DNA of 12,511 bases from DATJPD01 sp036394195 (GCA_036394195.1 DASWFO010000089.1:1-12511); one strand, 5' to 3'. Numbered from the stretch's first letter, positions 1 to 6,500 are shown. Numbers and translations are program-made. Notes: generated from the sequence alone by a model not told the origin.

Positions 1-119
1 TCGGGATCAGCGACACGGCGTGCAAATACCTGGTGCCGGAGCTCGGCGCGTTCTTCATCTTCCTCGCCATGATCGGCCTGCTGCTGTGGCGGCCGGCCGG
101 CCTGTTCGGACGGGCCTGA
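1..119 (+). CDS. livH: LivH-type ABC permease, C-terminal end (partial)
   Basis: The frame open from base 3 to the TGA at 117-119 gives the last 38 residues of an inner-membrane permease. They comprise a short polar stretch, a hydrophobic helix (roughly GAFFIFLAMIGLLLW) and a terminal RPAGLFGRA. That helix followed by an RPxGLFG tail is typical of LivH, the first permease of branched-chain amino acid type importers. The next gene, a LivM permease, starts 1 nt after the stop, and two Liv ATPases follow, so operon order supports the call. The 5' end lies outside the window, so substrate and full length cannot be judged. The symbol is by family and position; these importers also carry urea, amides or aromatic acids in some bacteria. 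Confidence 0.85.
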   Translation, partial: GISDTACKYLVPELGAFFIFLAMIGLLLWRPAGLFGRA

Positions 120-120
120 C

Positions 121-1122
121 ATGTTCGACTGGCTGCCGAGCTCGGCCAAGATCCCGCCGGTCGACCGCGTGGTGCGCAGCCATTACCTGCGCCCGGTCGA
201 GCTCGTGCCGTGGGTCCTCGCGGTCGGCGCTTATTTCGCCTTCGACAGCTATCTGCCGCTGGGCAGCCAGATCCTGATCATGATCCTGTTCGCGCTCTCG
301 GTGGACCTGGTCATGGGCTATGCCGGGATCGTCACCCTGGGACAGGCGGCGTTCTTCGGCGTCGGCGCGTACACGGCTGGAATCTACGCGGTCCACGTCA
401 CCGGCGAGCCGCTGTCGGGCCTGGTCCTGGGCGGACTGGCCGCCGCCCTGGTCGGTTTCGTCTCGGGACTGGTGATCCTGCGCACGCACGGCCTGACGCT
501 CCTGATGCTGACCCTCGCCGTGGCCTCGCTGCTGCAGGAGGCGGCCAACAAGGCGAGCTTCATCACCGGCGGCGCCGACGGCCTTCAGGGCATGTCGATC
601 GATCCGATCCTTGGCCTGTTCCGCTTCGACCTGTTCGGGAAGACCGCCTATCTCTATTGCCTGGTCGTGCTGTTCCTGGTCTGGGTCTTTGCCCGGCTGC
701 TGGTCCATTCGCCGTTCGGCCAGACGCTGACCGGCATCCGCGAGAATGTCACCCGCATGCACGCGATCGGTTCGCCGGTGCGCCGGCGGCTGCTGACCAT
801 CTACACGATCGCGGCCGGGCTCGCCGGCATCGCCGGCGCCTTGCTGGCGCAGACGACCCAGTTCGTCGGTCTCACCGTGCTCACCTTCGAGCGCTCGGGC
901 GAGATCGTGATCATGCTGGTCTTCGGCGGCATCGGCCGCCTCTATGGCGCCTTCGTCGGCGCCGCCTTCTACATGATCGCGCAGGATCAGCTCGCCAAGA
1001 TCGACCCGATCTTCTGGAACTTCTGGATCGGCCTGTTGCTGGTCCTGATCGTGATGTTCGCGCGCGGCGGGATCCTCGGCCTTCTCGACCAGGCCTGGCG
1101 GATGCTGCGGAGGCGGCGATGA
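121..1122 (+). CDS. livM: LivM-type ABC transporter permease
   Basis: This 333-residue polytopic inner-membrane protein is the second permease of a Liv (HAAT) importer. It has about eight or nine hydrophobic segments, starting near residue 30. The conserved LivM block GYAGIVTLGQAAFFGVGAYT lies near residues 67-86, and a cytoplasmic loop around residues 200-220 (GQTLTGIRENVTRMHAIG) is where the ATPases are expected to dock. Length is normal for the family. It starts 1 nt after the livH stop, and its TGA overlaps the livG ATG (ATGA), so translation is probably coupled. The substrate is not evident; the periplasmic binding protein that sets specificity is not in the window. Confidence 0.95.
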   Translation: MFDWLPSSAKIPPVDRVVRSHYLRPVELVPWVLAVGAYFAFDSYLPLGSQILIMILFALSVDLVMGYAGIVTLGQAAFFGVGAYTAGIYAVHVTGEPLSGLVLGGLAAALVGFVSGLVILRTHGLTLLMLTLAVASLLQEAANKASFITGGADGLQGMSIDPILGLFRFDLFGKTAYLYCLVVLFLVWVFARLLVHSPFGQTLTGIRENVTRMHAIGSPVRRRLLTIYTIAAGLAGIAGALLAQTTQFVGLTVLTFERSGEIVIMLVFGGIGRLYGAFVGAAFYMIAQDQLAKIDPIFWNFWIGLLLVLIVMFARGGILGLLDQAWRMLRRRR

Positions 1123-1889
1123 CGACCCCTGCCCTTCAGACGCCAGCTCTTCAGACGTTCGGCTTGCGCAAGAGCTTCGGCGCGCTCGTCGTCGCCAACG
1201 ACATCGAGTTCCGCCTCGAGCCCGGCGCCCGGCACGCCCTGATCGGCCCGAACGGCGCCGGCAAGACGACGTTCATCAACCTGATCACCGGACGGCTGAC
1301 GCCGTCCTCGGGCCGCATCCTCCTCGGCGGCGAGGACATCACCGAGCTGTCGCAGGCCCAGCGCGTCAAGCGCGGGCTCGGCCGGACGTTCCAGATCAAC
1401 ACGCTGTTCAAGGGCCTGTCGGTCCTCGAGAATGTCAGCCTGGCGGTCGGCGAGCGCGAGGGCCAGGCCGGGAACATGTTCCGCCTCGCCGGGTCGAATC
1501 GCGCGGTCATCGAAGAGGCGTACGGCCTGCTCCAGCGCCTGCGCATCGCCGACGACGCCCTGCTGCCGGTCAAGGAGCTGCCTTACGGCAAGCAGCGGCT
1601 GGTCGAAATCGCGATCGCCCTCGGCCTCAAGCCGAGCGTGCTGCTGCTGGACGAGCCGGCGGCCGGCGTGCCGTCGGCGGAGACCTCGATCATCCTCGAC
1701 ATCATCGAGCAGCTGCCGGGCGATATCGCCGTGCTGATCATCGAGCACGACATGGACCTGGTGTTCCGCTTCGCGCGCAAGATCACCGTGCTGGTCCAGG
1801 GCGGCATCCTGGTCGAGGGCCCGCCGACCGAGATCGCCCGCGACGCCCGGGTGCGCGAGGTCTATCTGGGCGAGCGCCACCATGTCTGA
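1119..1889 (+). CDS. livG: LivG-type ABC transporter ATP-binding protein
   Basis: This 256-residue cytoplasmic ATPase pairs with LivF to power the Liv importer. Visible motifs are Walker A GPNGAGKTT (43-51), a Q-loop glutamine in RTFQ (92), the signature LPYGKQR (154-160, the LivG version of LSGGQ), Walker B VLLLDE (174-179) and the H-loop histidine in IIEHD (210). The D-loop reads AAGVPSAET where the family usually has a form like AAGxNPxE, a minor oddity. I chose the ATG at 1119 because it overlaps the livM stop and has GGAGG five bases upstream; a longer open frame extends upstream only as an antiphase reading of livM. The first residues repeat PALQT twice. The gene overlaps livF by 8 nt. 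Confidence 0.95.
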   Translation: MTTPALQTPALQTFGLRKSFGALVVANDIEFRLEPGARHALIGPNGAGKTTFINLITGRLTPSSGRILLGGEDITELSQAQRVKRGLGRTFQINTLFKGLSVLENVSLAVGEREGQAGNMFRLAGSNRAVIEEAYGLLQRLRIADDALLPVKELPYGKQRLVEIAIALGLKPSVLLLDEPAAGVPSAETSIILDIIEQLPGDIAVLIIEHDMDLVFRFARKITVLVQGGILVEGPPTEIARDARVREVYLGERHHV

Positions 1890-2598
1890 CTGCCTGGCGC
1901 TCCGCGACGTATCGGCCGGCTACGGCGAGACCGTCGTCCTCGACGGCCTGTCGCTGACCATGGAAGCCGGCGGCACGCTCTCGCTGCTCGGCCGCAACGG
2001 CGTCGGCAAGTCCACGTTGCTGGCGACGATCCTCGGCCACACGGCGCTGCACGCCGGGCAGATCCAGTTCGAGGGCCAGCCGATCGAGCGCCTGCGGACG
2101 TATCAGCGCGCCCGCCTCGGCATCGGCTACGTGCCGCAGGAGCGCGAGATCTTCCCCTCGCTCAGCGTCGACGAGAACCTCACCGTCGCGATCCGCGCCA
2201 ACGGGCGGCCGGCGCGGTGGACGCGCGAGCGCGTGTACGAGCTGTTTCCCAGCCTGGCGGCGCGGCGGCGCAACATGGGCAACCAGCTGTCCGGCGGCGA
2301 GCAGCAGATGCTGGCGATCGGCCGCGCCCTGATGGGAAATCCGTCGCTGCTGCTGCTGGACGAGCCGCTCGAAGGCCTGGCGCCGGTGATCGTCGACGCG
2401 CTGATCGCCGCCTTGCGCCGGCTGCGCCAGGACGACGGCCTCGCCCTCGTGCTGGTCGAGCAGCACGCGCGCCTCGCCCTCGAATTCGCCGCCCGCGCGG
2501 TGATCCTCGACCGCGGCAAGATCGTCTATGACGGGGCGAGCCAGCCGCTGCTCGACGACCCGCAGAAGCTGTCCGACCTGATCGGGGTCGCGGGGTAA
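1882..2598 (+). CDS. livF: LivF-type ABC transporter ATP-binding protein
   Basis: This is a 238-residue cytoplasmic ATPase, the second nucleotide-binding subunit of the Liv importer. It shows Walker A GRNGVGKST (37-45), the LivF-typical YVPQEREIFPSLSVDENL (83-100, Q-loop Q86), the signature LSGGEQQ (136-142), Walker B LLLLDE (156-161), the D-loop LEGLAP and the H-loop histidine in LVEQH (195). Length matches the family. The ATG overlaps the end of livG by 8 nt, implying translational coupling. It is the last gene of the transporter operon here. The following 300 bases are repeat-rich and non-coding, and the next gene faces it on the opposite strand. Confidence 0.95.
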   Translation: MSDCLALRDVSAGYGETVVLDGLSLTMEAGGTLSLLGRNGVGKSTLLATILGHTALHAGQIQFEGQPIERLRTYQRARLGIGYVPQEREIFPSLSVDENLTVAIRANGRPARWTRERVYELFPSLAARRRNMGNQLSGGEQQMLAIGRALMGNPSLLLLDEPLEGLAPVIVDALIAALRRLRQDDGLALVLVEQHARLALEFAARAVILDRGKIVYDGASQPLLDDPQKLSDLIGVAG

Positions 2599-2615
2599 AT
2601 CGCCGCCCTCTCTAA

Positions 2616-2691
2616 TTCGTCATGCCCGCGCCAGATTCTTCGCGCCCGTCGGCGGCCTTGAAGGCCGCCAACGCAGCGCAGTGGGGCATCC
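2616..2691 (+). repeat. REP-like unit A, long core with hairpin
   Basis: The unit opens with TTCGTCATGCCCGCG and closes with GGGGCATCC, the same frame as units B and C. Between these ends lies a perfect 9-bp hairpin at 2651-2669 (GGCGGCCTT / AAGGCCGCC, one base between the arms). The terminal arms match only in part, so it may be a degenerate or enlarged REP unit. It starts 17 nt after the livF stop and could act as an mRNA 3'-end hairpin. Confidence 0.55.
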
Positions 2692-2731
2692 TGATATAAA
2701 GCCGTAAAGGGCGCGGAGACCGCTTCCCATT

Positions 2732-2771
2732 CCGTCATGCCCCGACTTGTTCTCACTTGTTCGGGGCATCC
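2732..2771 (+). repeat. REP-like unit B
   Basis: This unit begins CCGTCATGCCCCG and ends GGGGCATCC. A perfect 9-bp stem ATGCCCCGA / TCGGGGCAT pairs 2737-2745 with 2761-2769. The segment from inside the left arm to the right arm contains ACTTGTTC twice (2745-2752 and 2755-2762), which looks like an internal duplication of a shorter standard loop. Elements of this form are common in intergenic DNA of alphaproteobacteria (family knowledge); copy number in this genome cannot be seen here. Confidence 0.65.
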
Positions 2772-2787
2772 ACGGCATATTGGATGA

Positions 2788-2860
2788 ACCACGGAGACAC
2801 GGAGATCACGGAGTTAGATAAGACATTTTCCGAACTCCGTGTCCTCCGTGTCTCCGTGGT
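2788..2860. repeat. 73-nt inverted repeat with ACGGAG triplets
   Basis: The arms 2788-2815 and 2833-2860 are 28 nt each and reverse-complementary with two mismatched positions, around a 17-nt loop. Each arm carries three copies of ACGGAG (as CTCCGT in the right arm), so the palindrome is built from a short iterated motif. No T-run follows. Interspersed repeats rich in CCACGGAGACACGGAG are known from intergenic regions of diverse bacteria; relation to those is inferred from memory of the motif. Confidence 0.8.
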
Positions 2861-2870
2861 CTAATTCCCT

Positions 2871-2898
2871 GGATGCCCGCGTTCGCGGGCATGACGAA
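2871..2898 (-). repeat. REP-like unit C (inverted, compact)
   Basis: Read on the minus strand it runs TTCGTCATGCCCGCG to GGGCATCC. A perfect stem pairs ATGCCCGCG (2873-2881) with CGCGGGCAT (2884-2892) around two bases. Its last 15 bases are the exact reverse complement of the start of unit A, so units A and C are in opposite orientation. It ends 19 nt before the stop of the dioxygenase gene. Confidence 0.7.
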
Positions 2899-2917
2899 AT
2901 CAAACGGATATTCTTAG

Positions 2918-3448
2918 CTAAGCCGGCAGGGGCTTTGCGGCCTTGCCGGGATGGACGGCGCCGCACGCCCGGCAGGTGCGGAGTTTTTCGCTGGCGTAGA
3001 ACTGCTCGAACAGCGGCGGCAGGTCCTTGACGATGTCCTTGAGCTGGATCTCGACGCGGTGCACGCGGCTGTTGCAGCTGAGGCAATACCATTCGAAGGC
3101 GTCGATCACGCCCTCGGGCCGCGCGCGCTCGATGACCAGGCACAGGCTGTCCGGCTCCGGGCGCTGCGGCGAATGCCGGACATGCGGCGGCAGGAGGAAC
3201 AACCCGCCCTCGCGGATCGGCATGTCGCGCGGCCGGCCGTCCTCGAACAGGCGCAGCACCATGTTGCCCTTGAACTGGTAGAAGAACTCCTCATAGGGGT
3301 CGTCGTGATAGTCGGTGCGGTGGTTGGGACCGCCGACGACGGTGACGATGAAGTCGCGGTCCGCCCAGATCTGGGCGTTGCCGACCGGCGGCTTCAAGAG
3401 ATGCCGATGGTCCTCGATCCATCTCGGGAAATCCAAGGGGGCCAGCAC
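2918..3448 (-). CDS. nbaC: 3-hydroxyanthranilate 3,4-dioxygenase
   Basis: This cupin-fold extradiol dioxygenase opens the ring of 3-hydroxyanthranilate to aminocarboxymuconate semialdehyde. The reaction belongs to the kynurenine route to quinolinate/NAD and to nitrobenzoate or tryptophan catabolism. With 176 residues it matches the bacterial enzyme in length. The Fe(II) ligands are His48, Glu54 and His92; the substrate-binding Arg44, Arg96 and Glu107 are also present. The C-terminal rubredoxin-like site has Cys122, Cys125, Cys159 and Cys162. I chose the GTG at 3448 because GGAGGAGG sits 6 nt upstream and the protein then begins MLAPLDFPRW as in homologues; the longer open frame to 3511 adds an unrelated basic stretch. 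No other kynurenine-pathway gene is adjacent. The eukaryotic-style name is HAAO. Confidence 0.93.
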   Translation of the reverse strand: MLAPLDFPRWIEDHRHLLKPPVGNAQIWADRDFIVTVVGGPNHRTDYHDDPYEEFFYQFKGNMVLRLFEDGRPRDMPIREGGLFLLPPHVRHSPQRPEPDSLCLVIERARPEGVIDAFEWYCLSCNSRVHRVEIQLKDIVKDLPPLFEQFYASEKLRTCRACGAVHPGKAAKPLPA

Positions 3449-3454
3449 GCGGAA

Positions 3455-3462
3455 CCTCCTCC
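3455..3462 (-). promoter_or_regulatory. Strong Shine-Dalgarno deciding a GTG start
   Basis: On the minus strand GGAGGAGG is followed by the 6-nt spacer TTCCGC and GTG. This near-ideal ribosome-binding site fixes the dioxygenase start at 3448 and argues against the upstream ATG of the longer open frame. Confidence 0.8.
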
Positions 3463-3546
3463 ATGAGTTATGGAAATCGTACGCGCGGCGGCGGCGACCG
3501 GGCAAGGGCATTGCTCCCGGGGCGGGCGGCGCCTTAGGATTTCCGG

Positions 3547-4863
3547 ATGTATAAGGACCGGCGAGGCCTCGCCGTCACCGCCGCGAATGAAGCGGCCGTG
3601 ACGCATCTCGACGCGGCGATCGAATCTTATCTCGGCTTCCGCACCGACGTCGGCGATCATCTGAAGCGGGCGCTGGCGGCCGATCCGCACTGCGCGCTTG
3701 CCCTCTGCGCGCGCGGCTATTTCCTGCTGCTGATGGCGGCGCGGGGTCTCATCCCGCGGGCGAAGGATGCCTTGGCGGCGGCCGCAGCCGCGAAAGATCG
3801 CGTCACCCCGCGCGAGCAGGCGCATATCGCAGCCCTCGAGGCTTGGTGCGGCGGCGATGTCGATCAGGCCTTGTCGGTGTGGGAAGCCCTGATCGCGGAG
3901 CATCCGCGCGACGTCATCGCGTTGAAGCTGGCGCATTTCTGGCAGTTCTATCTCGGCCGCTCGCAAAGCTTGCGCGACGGCGTGGCGGGTGCCCTCGCCG
4001 GCTGGGACGAGCAGGTCCCGGGCTACGGCTATATGCTGGGGCTGCAGGCGTTCGGCCTCGAGGAATGCCACGACTACGCGGCCGCCGAACGCGCCGGCCG
4101 CCGCGCGATCGAGCTCAACCCAGCCGACGTATGGGCCACCCACGCGGTGGCGCACGTGATGGAGATGCAGGACCGGCCACGCGACGGCATCGCGTGGATC
4201 GAGAGCCGCACCGCCGACTTCGCCGGCTGCAACAACTTCCGCTTCCATGTGTGGTGGCACCGCTGCCTGTTCCACCTGGAGCTCGGCGAGCACGACCGGG
4301 TCCTCGAGCTCTACGACCGCGAGGTCCGGGCCGAGTCCACCAACGACTATCTCGACATCTGCAACGCCGTGTCGCTTCTGTGGCGCCTGGACGATTCCGG
4401 CGTCGCGGTCGGGCACCGCTGGGCGGAGCTGGCGGACCAGGCCGCCTTGCGGATCGACGACCACGTCCTTGCCTTCGTCGATGCGCACTTCATGATGGCG
4501 CTCGCCGCCGGCCGCGGCCCGGCGGCCGACCGGATGATGGAGTCAGTGAGAGCGCATGCGCGCGACGGACGCGAGACGGAAGCGCGCGTCCTCGCCGAGG
4601 TCGGGGCCGCGGTCTGCGAGGCGGCGCTGGCGCATCGCCGCCGCGACTGGCGGCGGGTGATCGAGCGGCTGATGCCGGTGCGTTATGCCATCGTCCGCAT
4701 CGGCGGCAGTCATGCCCAGCGCGACCTGTTCCAGAAGATGCTGGTTTCAGCCTGCCTCGCCGACGGCCAGGCACAGGCTGCCCGCGACCTCTTGGCGGAG
4801 CGCCTGCGCCAGCGCCCGAACAACGCGTGGGCCAAGGCGGCGTGGGCCGGATTGGCTGCCTAA
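3547..4863 (+). CDS. TTC38-like tetratricopeptide repeat protein
   Basis: This 438-residue, predicted soluble protein of helical repeats resembles the TTC38 family, found in bacteria and animals and of uncertain function. It has no signal peptide. Helical pairs typical of TPR units run through most of its length, for example the ones including AAERAGRRAIELNPADVWATHAVAHVMEMQ (about residues 180-210) and the C-terminal unit RDLLAERLRQRPNNAWAKAAWAGL. The block with GYGYMLGLQAFGLEE, HAVAHVMEMQ and HVWWHRCLFHLELG is the TTC38 signature as I recall it. The ATG at 3547 has AGGA seven bases upstream. It is divergent from the dioxygenase with a 98-nt gap. A fragment of the same 3' end recurs at 6329-6421. 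Confidence 0.85.
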   Translation: MYKDRRGLAVTAANEAAVTHLDAAIESYLGFRTDVGDHLKRALAADPHCALALCARGYFLLLMAARGLIPRAKDALAAAAAAKDRVTPREQAHIAALEAWCGGDVDQALSVWEALIAEHPRDVIALKLAHFWQFYLGRSQSLRDGVAGALAGWDEQVPGYGYMLGLQAFGLEECHDYAAAERAGRRAIELNPADVWATHAVAHVMEMQDRPRDGIAWIESRTADFAGCNNFRFHVWWHRCLFHLELGEHDRVLELYDREVRAESTNDYLDICNAVSLLWRLDDSGVAVGHRWAELADQAALRIDDHVLAFVDAHFMMALAAGRGPAADRMMESVRAHARDGRETEARVLAEVGAAVCEAALAHRRRDWRRVIERLMPVRYAIVRIGGSHAQRDLFQKMLVSACLADGQAQAARDLLAERLRQRPNNAWAKAAWAGLAA

Positions 4864-4952
4864 GATCTGTTGCCGATCCGCTCGACAAGCACCGGTATGG
4901 TCCGGAATTGTCTCAATCACGGACCGTCAGGCATGCCGGACATTACATGGGG

Positions 4953-5885
4953 CTATTCGCCCAGCACCTTGCGGACGAGGTCGGCGGTATTCTTCGCACC
5001 GAGCTTGTTCATGACGTTGGCACGGTGAAATTCGACCGTGCGCGGGCTGATGCCGAGCATCCGCGCAGCCTCTTTGCTGGTCGCGCCCCTGACGATTTGA
5101 CCGAGCGCGACGCGTTCCCGCGGGGTCAACGATTCGTGGCCAGGGAACGGTTTTGACAGGACGTCGAGTGCGCCTTTCAGCTTTTTGATTTCCTGCTGCG
5201 CCTGCCTGAGCTCAGGGGTTGCCAGAAACTCCCAGTCGCCGTTTCGCCGCGCCACGGTGCATTGATGAGCGCGCGCCACATCGAGAATATCCACGGCCCG
5301 GCTAGCAAGCAGCGAATAGGTGCAGAGAACGATCATCCTTTGGCCGGCCAGTGATCGATCGAGGTCCTGCTCGTACTCGCAAAACTCCTTCCAATGATTC
5401 GTTTCGATCCAGAACGCATTGCCGCTGACTCTCATACCGTCATAGCCCTTGGCCAATGCGCCGCGGAGCTTTTCATTCCAGCCGCTGGCGATTCTTTTGA
5501 GATCGAATCGATCACCTTCGAGATACCACTTGGTGGCGTCGAGCAGCTCGATCCGTCCAGCCGCCTGATGCCGGTCGAAATGGGGAATGGCGCGGCGCAA
5601 CGCAGCCTTCGCATCCCTCTCCGTGATCGGATCGGAGATCGGCCACACGCAGAATTCGTTGCTCTGCAATCCGGCCTTGAAATAGGCCACGGCGGTGTCG
5701 AGCAGATCCTCCTTGCTCGCATAGAACACACAAATATGTGCCCCCCAGGGCATGTCCCCGAACGTGCGGATGCCGGTTTTTCTTAGACCGGCATCGAGGG
5801 GCTGGTCGTTCGCAACGACAGGTTTCGACCGTCGGCGCGCCGAGGATTTGCTGCGGCCGATGGAGATTGCGCGGAAGCGGGCCAT
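4953..5885 (-). CDS. MEDS-domain LuxR-family transcriptional regulator
   Basis: This is a 310-residue DNA-binding regulator. Residues about 37-205 look like a MEDS (DcmR-type sensory) domain, beginning TGIRTFGDMPWGAHICVFY with the conserved His50, then NEFCVWPIS. MEDS domains are thought to sense small carbon compounds or redox state in methanogens and bacteria; the ligand here is unknown. A short coiled-coil linker (about 226-246) leads to a GerE/LuxR helix-turn-helix at 253-310, with LTPRERVAL, SKEAARMLGISPRTVEFHRANVMNKL. The N-terminal 35 residues are basic and low-complexity. The ATG at 5885 has AGAGGA four bases upstream. It converges on the TTC38-like gene. GC is visibly lower than neighbours (hand count of 5401-5460: 33 of 60, versus 45 of 60 in livF 2401-2460), suggesting later acquisition. 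Confidence 0.9.
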   Translation of the reverse strand: MARFRAISIGRSKSSARRRSKPVVANDQPLDAGLRKTGIRTFGDMPWGAHICVFYASKEDLLDTAVAYFKAGLQSNEFCVWPISDPITERDAKAALRRAIPHFDRHQAAGRIELLDATKWYLEGDRFDLKRIASGWNEKLRGALAKGYDGMRVSGNAFWIETNHWKEFCEYEQDLDRSLAGQRMIVLCTYSLLASRAVDILDVARAHQCTVARRNGDWEFLATPELRQAQQEIKKLKGALDVLSKPFPGHESLTPRERVALGQIVRGATSKEAARMLGISPRTVEFHRANVMNKLGAKNTADLVRKVLGE

Positions 5886-6117
5886 GCGTTCCTCTGGCGA
5901 TCATTGTGCGCCTTTCCGGAGCCGACGGCTATTCCGGTACGGGCGGATCGAATTTGGCGCACGAGAGATCCGCTTCGGGCGCCGAATGAGCGGGCCATCC
6001 CAGTAAGACTATCAGCACCGCTCGCTCCCCGTATTCCTACCAGTACCATTCCCCGTCGCGATGACTTATCCGTGCGTCGGCCCAGCGACCGTCGCGGCCC
6101 GAAAGGTCAGTGCCGCT

Positions 6118-6276
6118 ATGTCAACGAGCGATATCGAAGCGCTTCTGGCGCGTCTTGAAAAACTGCGCGAGATCGTGCGCATGATCACGGATGAGAAGGC
6201 GCTGGCGGCGCTCGAGTCCCTCATCGAGGAAGCCGAAGCGCAGATCGCCGAGCTCGATAAACCGGAAGAGACTTGA
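6118..6276 (+). CDS. Small hypothetical coiled-coil protein (52 aa)
   Basis: The ATG at 6118 opens a 52-residue ORF, mostly charged heptads rich in Glu, Leu and Ala (IEALLARLEKLREIV, then KALAALESLIEEAEAQIAEL), predicted to form a helical hairpin or coiled coil. There is no Cys, membrane segment or known motif. An upstream in-frame ATG at 6061 would add 19 residues without helix pattern; I prefer 6118, with GAAAGG about 11 nt upstream, though this site is weak. It is divergent from the MEDS-LuxR regulator across a 232-nt gap. The clean heptad pattern supports a real gene; its function is not recognised. Confidence 0.6.
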   Translation: MSTSDIEALLARLEKLREIVRMITDEKALAALESLIEEAEAQIAELDKPEET

Positions 6277-6328
6277 CGCTGAAGAGCTAGGTGAGGCGCC
6301 GCGCGAGGGTGATGCCGCTCGCGATGGC

Positions 6329-6421
6329 GACGGCCAGACACAGGCCGCGCGCGACCTGTTGGCGGAGCGCCTGCGCCCGAACAATGGATGGGCCAAGGCG
6401 GCGTGGGCCGGATTGGCGGCG
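6329..6421 (+). pseudogene. Remnant of a second TTC38-like gene (3' end only)
   Basis: These 93 bases align to 4762-4860, the last 33 codons of the TTC38-like gene. By hand there are 9 mismatches in 93 aligned bases, plus one in-frame 6-nt gap removing a Gln-Arg pair. The reading DGQTQAARDLLAERLR-PNNGWAKAAWAGLAA is kept and seven of the nine changes fall in six synonymous codons or third positions, but the stop codon is lost (TAA to TCG) and nothing upstream of 6329 resembles the rest of the gene. It is therefore a fossil of a duplicated gene, not an active one. It lies 80 nt upstream of the VOC gene. Confidence 0.8.
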
Positions 6422-6500
6422 TCGGGCATGTCGCTGCCCCACCGCCGTGCTAACATGGCCACCGCCGTCGGACGGCCAAACAGCTACGCGGGAGGACGCC

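Larger units (their letters stand above)
2599..2917. other. Repeat-rich convergent intergenic region
   Basis: This 319-nt gap lies between the convergent livF and 3-hydroxyanthranilate dioxygenase genes. I see no convincing gene in it. It holds three REP-like units sharing GTCATGCCC at one end and GGGCATCC at the other (2616-2691, 2732-2771 and, inverted, 2871-2898), plus a long inverted repeat at 2788-2860. The 15 bases at 2616-2630 are the exact reverse complement of 2884-2898, so the array is bracketed by perfect inverted ends. None of the hairpins is followed by a T-run, so a classic intrinsic terminator cannot be assigned, although the stems may serve as terminators or mRNA stabilisers for both genes. 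Confidence 0.85.

Noticed and set aside
1578..1598. Apparent loss of the LSGGQ signature in LivG (LPYGKQR)
   Set aside because: LivG-type ATPases normally carry LPYGxQR here, so this is family-typical and not a defect.
987..1883. Minus-strand open frame (298 codons) over livG
   Set aside because: It is the complement of a clear ABC ATPase; its translation lacks motifs and is rich in Gln, Asp and Arg, typical of such shadows.
2788..2860. The long inverted repeat as an intrinsic terminator
   Set aside because: No T-run follows on either strand and the stem is far longer than usual terminators; repeat origin explains it better.
2616..2898. CRISPR array in the repeat region
   Set aside because: The repeated units differ in length and orientation, with no regular spacers; no cas gene is in the window.
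3394..4488. Minus-strand open frame (364 codons) over the TTC38-like gene
   Set aside because: It is an antisense shadow of an intact TPR protein; it also overlaps the start of the dioxygenase gene.
4896..4926. Weak hairpin GGTCCG / CGGACC after the TTC38-like gene as terminator
   Set aside because: The stem is only 6 bp with a 15-nt loop and no T-run; not enough to call.
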